Below, piece after piece: positions 46,944 through 55,452 of a DNA stretch of 64,000 nucleotides; the stretch's first letter is position 1; each line of letters starts with the position of its first letter. Under the pieces are notes generated by a model that was given only the letters and a program-made list of their open reading frames with translations, made no database searches and had not been told where the DNA came from. The stretch comes from Pseudidiomarina aestuarii (lineage in GTDB: Bacteria > Pseudomonadota > Gammaproteobacteria > Enterobacterales > Alteromonadaceae), in NCBI RefSeq assembly GCF_003987355.1, contig NZ_PIPR01000001.1:930001-994000 (forward strand). Direction: 5' to 3'. The position numbers and the translations under genes are program-made.

Positions 46944-48253
46944 TAGTTGCTCTCCAAAATCATTGCTGCACCTAAGCCACCGGCAGCACATGCTGTCGTC
47001 AATGCGGTGCCTCCGCCACGGCGGCGTAATTCGTGGAGCGTTTGTGTGATCATACGAGCACCTGTGGCAGCAAATGGATGACCGTAGGCAATAGAACCAC
47101 CAAGGACGTTAAATTTGTCCATATCGATCTCACCGATGGCTTCACTCCGCCCTAACTTATCTTCAGCAAACTTCTTACTCGCGAACATTTTCACATTCGC
47201 CAAGGTTTGTGCAGCGAATGCCTCATGCATATCAATCAAATCTAAATCGCTCAATTTCATGCCAGCTCGCTCTAATGCAATCGGTGTCGCATAAGAGGGT
47301 CCCATCAACATATCTTCCCACACATCAATGGCGCTGAATGCGTAGCTACGCACATAGCCGAGAATCGAGTAGCCTAGCGCTTTTGCTTTGCTTTCGGTCA
47401 TCAATAGCACTGCAGCGGCGCCGTCTGTGAGCGGGGTGCTGTTCGCCGCAGTAACTGAGCCATGCTTTCGATCAAAGACGGGCTTTAATTTGGCATAGCT
47501 GTCTAATTGACTATCGCTACGGATGGTATTGTCGCGACCGAGAAAATCCTTGTAAGGTTCGGCGTAGGCGGTCATCACTTCGTCAGCAAGAACGCCTGCT
47601 TCCCAAGCCTCGTGGGCTTTGGTATGCGAACGATGTGCCAGTGCGTCTTGATCCGCGCGGCTAATCCCATGGGATTTAGCCATTTGTTCCGCGGTTTGCC
47701 CCATCGTCAGCCCCGTGCTGTATTCAGCAATAGCGGGTGGAACCGGCATTAAGTCCTTAAACCGCAGACGTTTCAAAATCGCCAAGCGTTGTCCTAGAGA
47801 ACGAGCTTTGTTCAAATCAACCAGTGCGTGCGCTAGGGTCCGTGACACACCAATCGGCAATACTGATGACGAGTCGGCACCGCCAGCAATACCCACTTGA
47901 ATGTTCCCAGCAACCATACTTTCGATAATATTCGCAGTTGCTTGGAAGCTGGTCGCACAAGCTCGGGACACACTGTATGCGTCGGTGCTCACGGGCAGAC
48001 TTGTGCCTAACACAATTTCGCGCGCAATATTGGGTGCTGAGGGCATTTGGACCACCTGTCCGAACACCAGTTGTTCCACTTCTCGCGGTTCCAAGCTGAA
48101 ACGATTCAGCAGTTCTTGCACTACAAGCTTGCCAAGGTCGAGTGCTGGAACGCCATGAAAATAGGTCGCCTGTTTTGCAAACGGAGTTCGCAATCCGGCG
48201 ACAATAGCGATACGCTCACCCGCTGGTGTGGTTAATTGCTGACGTGCTGACAT
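46943..48253 (-). CDS. fadI: Acetyl-CoA acyltransferase FadI (thiolase)
   Basis: 436 residues, exactly E. coli FadI length. The thiolase catalytic residues are visible: acyl-accepting Cys in [14 protein letters not shown] (about 100), His in [10 protein letters not shown] (about 390) and Cys in [18 protein letters not shown] at the C-terminus. It cleaves 3-ketoacyl-CoA to acetyl-CoA and shortened acyl-CoA. The ATG is preceded by GAGGA. It is first in fadI-fadJ and lies just downstream of a FadR-type operator. Confidence 0.92.
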   Translation of the reverse strand: MSARQQLTTPAGERIAIVAGLRTPFAKQATYFHGVPALDLGKLVVQELLNRFSLEPREVEQLVFGQVVQMPSAPNIAREIVLGTSLPVSTDAYSVSRACATSFQATANIIESMVAGNIQVGIAGGADSSSVLPIGVSRTLAHALVDLNKARSLGQRLAILKRLRFKDLMPVPPAIAEYSTGLTMGQTAEQMAKSHGISRADQDALAHRSHTKAHEAWEAGVLADEVMTAYAEPYKDFLGRDNTIRSDSQLDSYAKLKPVFDRKHGSVTAANSTPLTDGAAAVLLMTESKAKALGYSILGYVRSYAFSAIDVWEDMLMGPSYATPIALERAGMKLSDLDLIDMHEAFAAQTLANVKMFASKKFAEDKLGRSEAIGEIDMDKFNVLGGSIAYGHPFAATGARMITQTLHELRRRGGGTALTTACAAGGLGAAMILESN

Positions 48254-48289
48254 TCAATTGTCCTCATCCAAAATAGAAGTGGGCCATCA

Positions 48290-48306
48290 ATCTGGTCTGA
48301 CCTCAT
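48290..48306. promoter_or_regulatory. FadR-type operator upstream of fadIJ
   Basis: ATCTGGTCTGACCTCAT (17 bases) fits the E. coli FadR operator pattern (ANCTGGTCNGACNNGTT-like, with the TGGTCxGACC core fully conserved). It lies 37-53 bases upstream of the fadI start, in the gap shared with divergent moxR. The expected effect is repression of fadIJ relieved by long-chain acyl-CoA. Confidence 0.7.
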
Positions 48307-48355
48307 AGCTAGTTACAAATTTTAACGGGTTACTGGCGAGAATTAAACCGTTGTT

Positions 48356-48384
48356 TTCGGTAAAGTGCGTAAGTAGAGTATACA
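48356..48384 (+). promoter_or_regulatory. Possible promoter of the moxR cluster
   Basis: TTCGGT (48356-48361), 17-bp spacer, TATACA (48379-48384), about 40 bases before the moxR ATG. The -35 box is weak. Confidence 0.45.
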
Positions 48385-48424
48385 CCGCATTTTCGAGTTC
48401 ATCCGATGTAGATAGAGGAACACC

Positions 48425-49381
48425 ATGGCCGCTGAACAGTTTCAAGCGCTTCGTACTTACTTGAATAGTCAGGTACTAGGCCAAACCGAGTTTACGGAAA
48501 GCCTGCTGATTGCTGTGCTTGCCGACGGGCACTTGTTGGTGGAAGGCCCGCCAGGCCTTGCCAAAACTCGTGCCGTCAACGCATTGGCACAAGGTATTGA
48601 AGGCAGCTTCCACCGGGTTCAGTTCACACCCGACCTGCTTCCCGCTGATTTGACCGGTACCGATATTTTTCGCCCTGAACAAGGTACGTTTGAATTCCAA
48701 CAAGGTCCGCTATTCCATCATGTCATCTTGGCAGATGAAATTAACCGCGCCCCAGCAAAAGTTCAGTCTGCATTGTTGGAGGCTATGGCGGAACGGCAGA
48801 TTACCGTAGGGCAGAAGTCCTACCCATTACCCGAACTCTTTATGGTACTCGCCACTCAAAACCCATTGGAGCAAGAAGGCACTTATCCGCTCCCTGAAGC
48901 GCAGCTCGATCGCTTCTTGATGCACATTAATATCGATTATCCAAATGCAGCAACTGAGTTGGATATTCTGCGACTGACGCGTGGTGAAGAATTGCATGGT
49001 TCGGAAACGATGCTACAACCGCTCAAGCAAGCAGACCTGTTTGCCGCGCGAAAAGCAGTGCTCGAAATTTACATGGACGAAGCCGTCGAAAATTATTTAG
49101 TGCAATTGGTCATCGCAACGCGCACCGCAGCAGCCTACAGCGACGACTTGGGTCGTTGGTTGAGTTATGGTGCCAGTCCACGGGCAACGATTGCCCTGGA
49201 TCGCTGTGCCCGTGCTCGAGCATGGTTGGATGGTCGCGATTTTGTGACTCCAGAAGATATTCAAGCGGTATTCCCGAATGTACTCCGCCACCGCATCATC
49301 TTGAGTTATCAAGCCGAGGCTGATGGTATTACCGCAGACGCAGTACTCCAGAAAATTTTGAGTCTCGTTCCCGCACCTTAG
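48425..49381 (+). CDS. MoxR-family AAA+ ATPase
   Basis: 318 residues. Walker A region VEGPPGLAKTRAVNALA near residue 38, Walker B HVILADEINRAPAKVQSALLEAM near 100, and sensor-type LATQNPLEQEGTYPLPEAQLDRF, all typical of MoxR. MoxR ATPases act as chaperones with VWA partners to activate or assemble other proteins. First gene of a six-gene plus-strand cluster with DUF58, DUF4381, two VWA proteins and BatD. ATG 48425 is preceded by AGAGGA. Confidence 0.92.
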   Translation: MAAEQFQALRTYLNSQVLGQTEFTESLLIAVLADGHLLVEGPPGLAKTRAVNALAQGIEGSFHRVQFTPDLLPADLTGTDIFRPEQGTFEFQQGPLFHHVILADEINRAPAKVQSALLEAMAERQITVGQKSYPLPELFMVLATQNPLEQEGTYPLPEAQLDRFLMHINIDYPNAATELDILRLTRGEELHGSETMLQPLKQADLFAARKAVLEIYMDEAVENYLVQLVIATRTAAAYSDDLGRWLSYGASPRATIALDRCARARAWLDGRDFVTPEDIQAVFPNVLRHRIILSYQAEADGITADAVLQKILSLVPAP

Positions 49382-49388
49382 CGTTATC

Positions 49389-50342
49389 ATGGCAGTGACT
49401 ATGCAGACAAGCAGTACGCATTGGTTAGACGTAATGCACTCGAATGGCATCCGTGTCACGAGTGCTGAGCTTATGTATTACCGCAATAAGGTGGCGGCTT
49501 TTCAACGGCATCAGCGGCTGCAACCTCCCAAAACACAGACTGGCGCCATTCTCAGCAAGCATAAAGGCCGAGGTATGGAGTTCGACGAAGTGCGGCATTA
49601 CCAAGCTGGTGACGATGTCCGTTCGATTGACTGGCGTGTCACAGCGCGAACCGGCACACCGCATACCAAACTGTACCGCGAAGAGCGTGAGCGTCCGGTC
49701 ATGGTGATTGTCGACTTGGGCCCTACTCTGCAATTTGGAACCCAATTACTCGTCAAATCAGTGCAAGCATGTCACTTGGCTGCAGCACTGGGTTGGCTTG
49801 CTATTAGCCGCAATGACCGCATTGGTGGTCTCATTAGTTCCGGTCAAGATCACCGTGAGGTGCGACCGCAAGGTCGGCAACATGGCATGATGCGATTGGT
49901 GCAAGCACTCGTTGAACAGCAACATCGCAGTAATGATTCACCCACACAGGCAACACAAACATTGGACGATCTTATTCAGCGTACGCAGCAAGTGGCTCGT
50001 CCAGGAACTATTGTGCATTGCATCAGTGATTGGCTCACGGCTAGTCATGATACTTTCGATCGCTTATTGGCGATTCGTCGTCATTGCCAACTGCATGCTT
50101 ATCAATTAACTGACCCATTTGAGTTGGACATGCCACTCCCTGCGGCATCCAATCCATTAGCGATTACCGATGGCCTGCAGACGCCACTGGTCATGGATAG
50201 CCAACAGCGCAATGCCTACCTAGCAGCCATGCAAACAAAACAAGCCGAACTTCAGCAACACTTTCAACAATTGGGGGTTAGGCCACTACGGGTCGATGCC
50301 GGTCAAGCCTTGGAGCAGCAATGGGCTGAGGTGATGCGATGA
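49389..50342 (+). CDS. DUF58 protein
   Basis: 317 residues. The DUF58 signature GRGMEFDEVRHYQAGDDVRSIDWRVTARTGTPHTKLYREERE lies at about 55-95, followed by a VWA-like fold beginning VMVIVDLGPTLQFGT. No signal peptide; predicted cytoplasmic. Usual partner of MoxR. The stop overlaps the start of the next gene (ATGATG), showing translational coupling. No strong ribosome-binding site is visible before the ATG, 7 bases after moxR. Confidence 0.88.
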   Translation: MAVTMQTSSTHWLDVMHSNGIRVTSAELMYYRNKVAAFQRHQRLQPPKTQTGAILSKHKGRGMEFDEVRHYQAGDDVRSIDWRVTARTGTPHTKLYREERERPVMVIVDLGPTLQFGTQLLVKSVQACHLAAALGWLAISRNDRIGGLISSGQDHREVRPQGRQHGMMRLVQALVEQQHRSNDSPTQATQTLDDLIQRTQQVARPGTIVHCISDWLTASHDTFDRLLAIRRHCQLHAYQLTDPFELDMPLPAASNPLAITDGLQTPLVMDSQQRNAYLAAMQTKQAELQQHFQQLGVRPLRVDAGQALEQQWAEVMR

Positions 50343-50833
50343 TGTTACTGGATACGCCAGCAGCCAACGAAGCGCTCGCTGAAATGAATGATATCGTCAG
50401 TGCACCAGTGGCATCATGGTGGCCTCTGGCACCGGGATGGTATGTAGTCGGCACTCTTGTCCTCATTGTGCTAGCAGTCGCTATCTGGCTGCTACTGCGC
50501 CGTTGGCGCCAACGGCGGATGCAACGTCTCGCGTTGCGTGAGCTTGCGCAACAACCCGCAACCAATCCGGCCGCAGTCACTGCGCTCTTGAAGCAAGCGC
50601 TACTGGCTTACTTCCCGCGCGAGCAAGTCGCCAGTATGCAAGGCGCTGTTTGGTGGCAGTTCCTGCAGCAACAATTATCGACCCGCGCGGCGAAACGTTG
50701 GCAGCCAGTCATTGATGAGCTCGAGCGCACTCAATATTCAGGTGATACCGCAGCCGATCTAGTCGTCGAATACCAGCGTTACGCGCAATTTTGGTTGCAG
50801 CGCGCCTTGCCTCCGACAGGAGGTAAGTCATGA
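50339..50833 (+). CDS. DUF4381 membrane protein
   Basis: 164 residues with one transmembrane helix (about 34-56, WYVVGTLVLIVLAVAIWLLL), then a basic segment and a helical cytoplasmic domain with PAAVTALLKQALLAYFPREQVASMQGAVWWQFLQ. This matches the DUF4381 family that stands between DUF58 and VWA genes in MoxR clusters. Overlaps both neighbours by four bases. Confidence 0.82.
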   Translation: MMLLDTPAANEALAEMNDIVSAPVASWWPLAPGWYVVGTLVLIVLAVAIWLLLRRWRQRRMQRLALRELAQQPATNPAAVTALLKQALLAYFPREQVASMQGAVWWQFLQQQLSTRAAKRWQPVIDELERTQYSGDTAADLVVEYQRYAQFWLQRALPPTGGKS

Positions 50834-51834
50834 TTGAATTTGCTTGGCCTTGGCTTGGCCTCATTTGGCCTCTTCCAGTTTTATTGTGGTGGTTAGTGCC
50901 AAAATTTCGGCAACCCACTTCGGTTCTGCGCGTATCCTATGTCCCTGCTGCCGACGGCGTCATGCAACGCACGCAAACTTCACGGTGGGCGTTATTTATT
51001 GCCGCGCTCATTTGGACGGCTCTCGTTGCAGCTGCTGCGCAACCGCGCTGGCTTGGTGAGCCCGTTGCCGCGCGCAACGAAGCGCGTGAAATGATGCTGG
51101 CAGTCGATCTCTCGGGCAGTATGGAAATTGCCGATATGGAAATTGAAGGGCAACAGGTTGATCGATTAACCATGGTGAAGAGTGTTTTAACTGACTTCAT
51201 CAGCCGTCGAGTCGGGGATCGTCTCGGTCTCATCTTGTTCGCCGATACGGCTTATGTGCAAGCTCCGATGACCTACGATCGTCGTACCGTTGAGCAGTTG
51301 CTCGACGAAGCTGTGCTCCGGCTTATTGGCGAGCGCACAGCCATAGGCGATGCGGTTGCGCTTGCGGTGAAACGTTTTGCTGATGATGAAGAGTCGAATA
51401 AAATTCTTATTTTGTTAACCGACGGTCAAAATACTGCAGGGAATGTTTCACCCGAACAAGCCCTGCAACTCGCCCAATTTCATGATGTCAAAATCTATGC
51501 CATTGGTGTAGGCGCAGAGGAAGTGATTGTCGAAGGTTTCTTTGGGCAACGACGCGTCAATCCAAGTCGCGACCTAGATGAAGACATGCTGCGCAGTTTC
51601 GCCGATGCCACCGGTGGTGAATACTTCCGTGCTCGCAGTACTGCTGAACTTGAGGAAATTTATACGTTGCTGGATCAATATGAACCTGTTGCAGGTGACG
51701 AACAGCTCAGACGACCTCAACGTGCCCTCTTTCATTGGCCATTGGCTTTCGCATGGATACTCACGTTCGCGTGGATGATTTTGCGCCTGCCACAGTGGCA
51801 ACGTCGCACAGAGTCGGAGGAGCAACATGGCTGA
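50830..51834 (+). CDS. VWA-domain membrane protein (BatA-like)
   Basis: 334 residues. N-terminal hydrophobic helices (about 5-22 and 55-72), then a von Willebrand A domain with an intact MIDAS motif DLSGS (about 95-99), and Thr in the TAIGDAVAL loop and Asp in LLTDGQNT. A C-terminal transmembrane helix lies around 300-322. VWA proteins bind partners through a metal ion and are predicted to work with MoxR. Overlaps neighbours at both ends. Confidence 0.88.
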   Translation: MIEFAWPWLGLIWPLPVLLWWLVPKFRQPTSVLRVSYVPAADGVMQRTQTSRWALFIAALIWTALVAAAAQPRWLGEPVAARNEAREMMLAVDLSGSMEIADMEIEGQQVDRLTMVKSVLTDFISRRVGDRLGLILFADTAYVQAPMTYDRRTVEQLLDEAVLRLIGERTAIGDAVALAVKRFADDEESNKILILLTDGQNTAGNVSPEQALQLAQFHDVKIYAIGVGAEEVIVEGFFGQRRVNPSRDLDEDMLRSFADATGGEYFRARSTAELEEIYTLLDQYEPVAGDEQLRRPQRALFHWPLAFAWILTFAWMILRLPQWQRRTESEEQHG

Positions 51835-53596
51835 GTTTCATTTCCTCCGCCCCTGGTGGTTACTCGCGCTGCTGCCGGTGTTACTGGTGGGTTGGCAATT
51901 ACTTCGCCAACAGCGACAACAAAGTGGTTGGCAACATGTCGTAGCCCCCCATTTACTAGCTTGGTTGAGTCCACCGCAGCACGAACGCCAGCGGCATTGG
52001 CCACTGCGGTTACTGGTTCTCGGTACACTGATAGGCGCAGTCGCGCTCGCGGGTCCTACGTGGCAACGTCTCCCACAACCAGTCTATCAACTCGAAGCCG
52101 GTCAAGTGGTCATCATGGATATGTCGATGTCTATGCGCAGCACCGATATATCTCCCAATCGACTCACGCAGCAGCGCTTTAAGGCCATCGACTTGGTCAA
52201 GTCACACTTAGATGGTGAGGTGGGTCTCATTGCCTATGCAGGCGATGCTTTCGTGGTGAGCCCATTGACCGCTGATGCGAATAATCTAACCAATTTAATT
52301 CGCGCACTCAGTCCCGAGATCATGCCCGAACAAGGCAGTAATCCATTGGCAGCACTGCAACTCGCCGATCGTTTATTAACGGAAGCTGGCTACGCAAACG
52401 GAGATATATATTGGCTTACTGATGGTATTCAGTCGCGTGATCAGCAAAGCATTGTTACGTTTTTACGCAGCCGCAACCATCGTGTGTCTATTCTCGGGAT
52501 CGGTACGGAAGAAGGTGCTCCCATTCAGCGTTCAGATGGCAGTCTCATGCGTGATCGCAGTGGCCAAGTGGTCGTGCCAAGGCTTATACCTGAAACACTT
52601 GAGCGGTTCAGTTCGCTGACTCAAGGTCGCTTTGCGGTGATTCGAAATGATCAAGCTGACCTCACCTATCTCACAGACTTAGCGCCCATCGAGCGCTCTG
52701 GCAGTGAAACCGAAGACCAAGCCGGTGATCAATGGCGAGACCAAGGACCTTGGCTCGTCCTGGTTCTGCTAGGAGCCGCCTTGTCCGCCGCTCGCCGCGG
52801 CATGTTACCCAAAGTATTGCCGGTACTTATTTGTTTATGCTTAATCAATCCGGTCTATGCCCAAGAGTCTGACGCGACGCCACCGCCAGAAAGCTCAGGA
52901 TTAGCTTGGCATGAGCAACTCTTTGCGACCCCTTATCAACAAGCCGATAAAGCCCTGCAACAAGGTGAATTTGAACGCGCGCGGGCCATCAGCGAAGACA
53001 GTTGGCAACGTGGTGAAGCAAGTTATCGTGCAGGAAATTATGCCGCTGCTTTAACCGACTTCTCGCAACGGACGGATGCGACAGGATTCTACAATCAAGG
53101 CAACGCATTAATGCAGTTGCAGCGGTATGCCGAAGCTGCGGGCGCTTACCAAGCAGCTCTGCAACAACAACCGGATTGGACAGCTGCACAAGAGAATTTC
53201 GAACTAGCCAAAAAGCTTGCAGAACAGCAAGAGGAACAGCAGTCGCAGCAAAGCGACCAACAGCAGCAGTCAGAGCAAGCTGAAGGCGAACAGCAAGAGA
53301 GCGACCAACAGCAACAAGCGGAAGAAAATTCCGACGAATCCGAAAGCGACGAATCGCAGCAAGAACAACCTGAACCGCAAGAACAAGAGGCAGAGGCTGA
53401 CAATGCCGAAGCTGAAGCTGAACCCCGTGAAGCTTTACCGCAAGGCGACCTAACTGAAGAGCAGCGGCAGCAAATGGAACAGTGGTTGAATCGAATTCAA
53501 GATGACCCGGCAGTTTTGCTGCGTAATAAAATGCGGCTCGAAGCTCAACGCCGAGAACAGAATCGATTACCCAGAGGAGTAGAACAAGAGTGGTAA
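51827..53596 (+). CDS. VWA and TPR membrane protein (BatB-BatC-like fusion)
   Basis: 589 residues. N-terminal helices (about 10-25 and 60-77), VWA domain with MIDAS DMSMS (about 103-107), a central helix (about 307-345), then TPR repeats (about 380-465; YRAGNYAAALTDFSQ and FYNQGNALMQLQRYAEAAGAYQAALQQQPDW). A low-complexity Gln/Glu/Ser-rich tract (about 467-540) precedes a short conserved helix NRIQDDPAVLLRNKMRLEAQRR. The joining of VWA and TPR in one chain corresponds to separate BatB and BatC in other bacteria. Overlaps batA and batD homologues. Confidence 0.88.
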   Translation: MAEFHFLRPWWLLALLPVLLVGWQLLRQQRQQSGWQHVVAPHLLAWLSPPQHERQRHWPLRLLVLGTLIGAVALAGPTWQRLPQPVYQLEAGQVVIMDMSMSMRSTDISPNRLTQQRFKAIDLVKSHLDGEVGLIAYAGDAFVVSPLTADANNLTNLIRALSPEIMPEQGSNPLAALQLADRLLTEAGYANGDIYWLTDGIQSRDQQSIVTFLRSRNHRVSILGIGTEEGAPIQRSDGSLMRDRSGQVVVPRLIPETLERFSSLTQGRFAVIRNDQADLTYLTDLAPIERSGSETEDQAGDQWRDQGPWLVLVLLGAALSAARRGMLPKVLPVLICLCLINPVYAQESDATPPPESSGLAWHEQLFATPYQQADKALQQGEFERARAISEDSWQRGEASYRAGNYAAALTDFSQRTDATGFYNQGNALMQLQRYAEAAGAYQAALQQQPDWTAAQENFELAKKLAEQQEEQQSQQSDQQQQSEQAEGEQQESDQQQQAEENSDESESDESQQEQPEPQEQEAEADNAEAEAEPREALPQGDLTEEQRQQMEQWLNRIQDDPAVLLRNKMRLEAQRREQNRLPRGVEQEW

Positions 53597-55392
53597 CGCA
53601 CATAACCGCGCAACAAATAGATATGAGAACAGCTTTGCCAGGCCAGCTTGCAGCGATGCTCTTCTGTCTGGCCGTGTTAGTGCTGGGCGCCTTGCTCCCC
53701 GCACATGCGGAACCGACCACCGTGATAGCAAGTGTTGATAAAAATCCGGTCGTGGCCGGCGATAGCTTTATCCTCACCGTAACCGTTGACGATGATGTGC
53801 CGACCAGCAGTTTCGATGCTGCAGCTCAGCTGCCGGACAGTTTCAGTGTATTGAATACGCGTACCGCTCGACGCACATCGATGATTAACAACAGTTTTAG
53901 TCGCCAAACCACCTTTACGGTGAGCGTCCGAGCCCCGACCACCGCAGGTGAAGTGACAATCCCTGCACTAACCATCGAGTCCGTCCAATCAGAACCGATC
54001 TCCTTGCGCGTGCTAGAAGCGGGTAGCGATGCCGGAGAAGAAGAAAGTCTAGCCTTTATTCGCACCAGTGTGAGTGCCGACGAAATATATGTTCAGCAAC
54101 AAGTGACGATTATTGCACGCTTGTATTTAGCCGCGAATTTGCAAAGCGGTAATATCATTCCACCGCGGTTGACCGATGCAGATGTGGTGCAAATTGGTAA
54201 AGATGAAGAAACCTATGAAGTGATTGATGGTATTCGCTATCAGGTATTTCAACGCACTTACGTGGTCACCCCTCAGCGTTCAGGCGAACAAACCATTCGC
54301 GGTCCGGTTTTTGAAGGACAAATCAGTACTGAAAGTGGTAACTCCATCTTCTCGGCATTCTCCTCAACACAACCGGTCACTACCGCTGCTCAGGACATTC
54401 CGTTACGTGTTCGGCCTGCGCCCGATAATTGGCAGGGCGAGTGGTTCCCCGCTGAATTAGCTACTCTGAGTCTTGAATACATCAGTGATGGTGAAGATAT
54501 TCCGAGTGAATTAACCATCGGTCAGCCCATTACATTGCAATACCGCCTCACGGCGATTGGCGTTAAGCCTGAGCAATTACCGCCACTGGCACTCCCGCAA
54601 TTGGCTGGAGCCAATAGCTACCCTGAACAACCGGAATTAGGAAGCGCAGTGCGCAATGGTAATGTCATTGCGCAAAAACTCGTATCGGTGACGTTAATTC
54701 CACGTGAAGTGGGTGAACTGACCATTCCGGCACTGGTGATTCCCTGGTTTAACACATCGACAGGGCAACGTCAGGAAGCTCGAACTGACTCGCTGAGTTT
54801 CACCATTGTCGCTGGCTCAGGCCTGCAACCGGATATCCCGCAGCAACCAGCGGTTACATCGGCACCCGTCGCATCTACGCCTAACAATGAGTCAGCTCCG
54901 ACAACTCGCATCGGTAGCACCGATATAGCGCAGGAGACTTCAAACGAGTCGCAACCTTGGCTCTGGATAGCACTGACGGGCAGCTTTGCCGCATTATGGT
55001 TACTGACCCTCTTTGGCTTCTGGTATCGCGGTCGTCAGCGCAATACCAACGAGACAAGCTCACAGTCGACACCCAGCAATCACTATTGGCAGCAAGTGCA
55101 ACACGCGTGTACCCACAATGACGGTGCCGGGGCTATCCAAGCACTCCAGTTGTGGGCACGACATGACTTAAAACTAGCAGATGCATCTTTGTTGGGATTA
55201 AAGAAACACCTTGATAGTGCCCCTGTAACCGCGCAAATAGACTTTCTCTTAGCATCTCGTTTCGGTTCATCACCTACCCCATGGCTGGAGGGCAAAGGAC
55301 TCTGGCGAGCCTTACAGAGCGCCGTCCGAGACCAACATAAGAAGAGCAAGCCAAAGGCAGCATTGCCGCCCTTATATCCAACCCAGTCATGA
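53590..55392 (+). CDS. BatD-like protein
   Basis: 600 residues from GTG 53590, overlapping the previous stop; an in-frame ATG at 53623 is an alternative. A signal peptide (about 12-40, ending PAHA) is followed by beta-rich extracytoplasmic domains (VTVDDDVPTSSF, FTVSVRAPTTAGEVTIPALTIES), then a C-terminal transmembrane helix (about 457-478) and a helical cytoplasmic tail. Typical BatD organisation; probably works in the periplasm with the VWA proteins. Precise role undetermined in this lineage. Confidence 0.85.
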   Translation: MVTHITAQQIDMRTALPGQLAAMLFCLAVLVLGALLPAHAEPTTVIASVDKNPVVAGDSFILTVTVDDDVPTSSFDAAAQLPDSFSVLNTRTARRTSMINNSFSRQTTFTVSVRAPTTAGEVTIPALTIESVQSEPISLRVLEAGSDAGEEESLAFIRTSVSADEIYVQQQVTIIARLYLAANLQSGNIIPPRLTDADVVQIGKDEETYEVIDGIRYQVFQRTYVVTPQRSGEQTIRGPVFEGQISTESGNSIFSAFSSTQPVTTAAQDIPLRVRPAPDNWQGEWFPAELATLSLEYISDGEDIPSELTIGQPITLQYRLTAIGVKPEQLPPLALPQLAGANSYPEQPELGSAVRNGNVIAQKLVSVTLIPREVGELTIPALVIPWFNTSTGQRQEARTDSLSFTIVAGSGLQPDIPQQPAVTSAPVASTPNNESAPTTRIGSTDIAQETSNESQPWLWIALTGSFAALWLLTLFGFWYRGRQRNTNETSSQSTPSNHYWQQVQHACTHNDGAGAIQALQLWARHDLKLADASLLGLKKHLDSAPVTAQIDFLLASRFGSSPTPWLEGKGLWRALQSAVRDQHKKSKPKAALPPLYPTQS

Positions 55393-55396
55393 GACA

Positions 55397-55429
55397 CAAA
55401 AAAGCCCGCTCTCACTGAGGCGGGCTTTT
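55397..55429. terminator. Bidirectional terminator between the batD-like gene and ppiD
   Basis: AAAAAGCCCGC ... GCGGGCTTTT, with T-runs on both strands (T6 on the minus strand, T4 on the plus strand), placed between convergent genes. Confidence 0.9.
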
Positions 55430-55452
55430 CATCACTGAGCCATCCAATGGAC

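Noticed and set aside
53220-53440. Repetitive CAG/GAA-like DNA, considered as a tandem repeat or CRISPR-like array
   Set aside because: It is in-frame coding for the Gln/Glu/Ser-rich linker of the VWA/TPR protein and has no regular spacer pattern.
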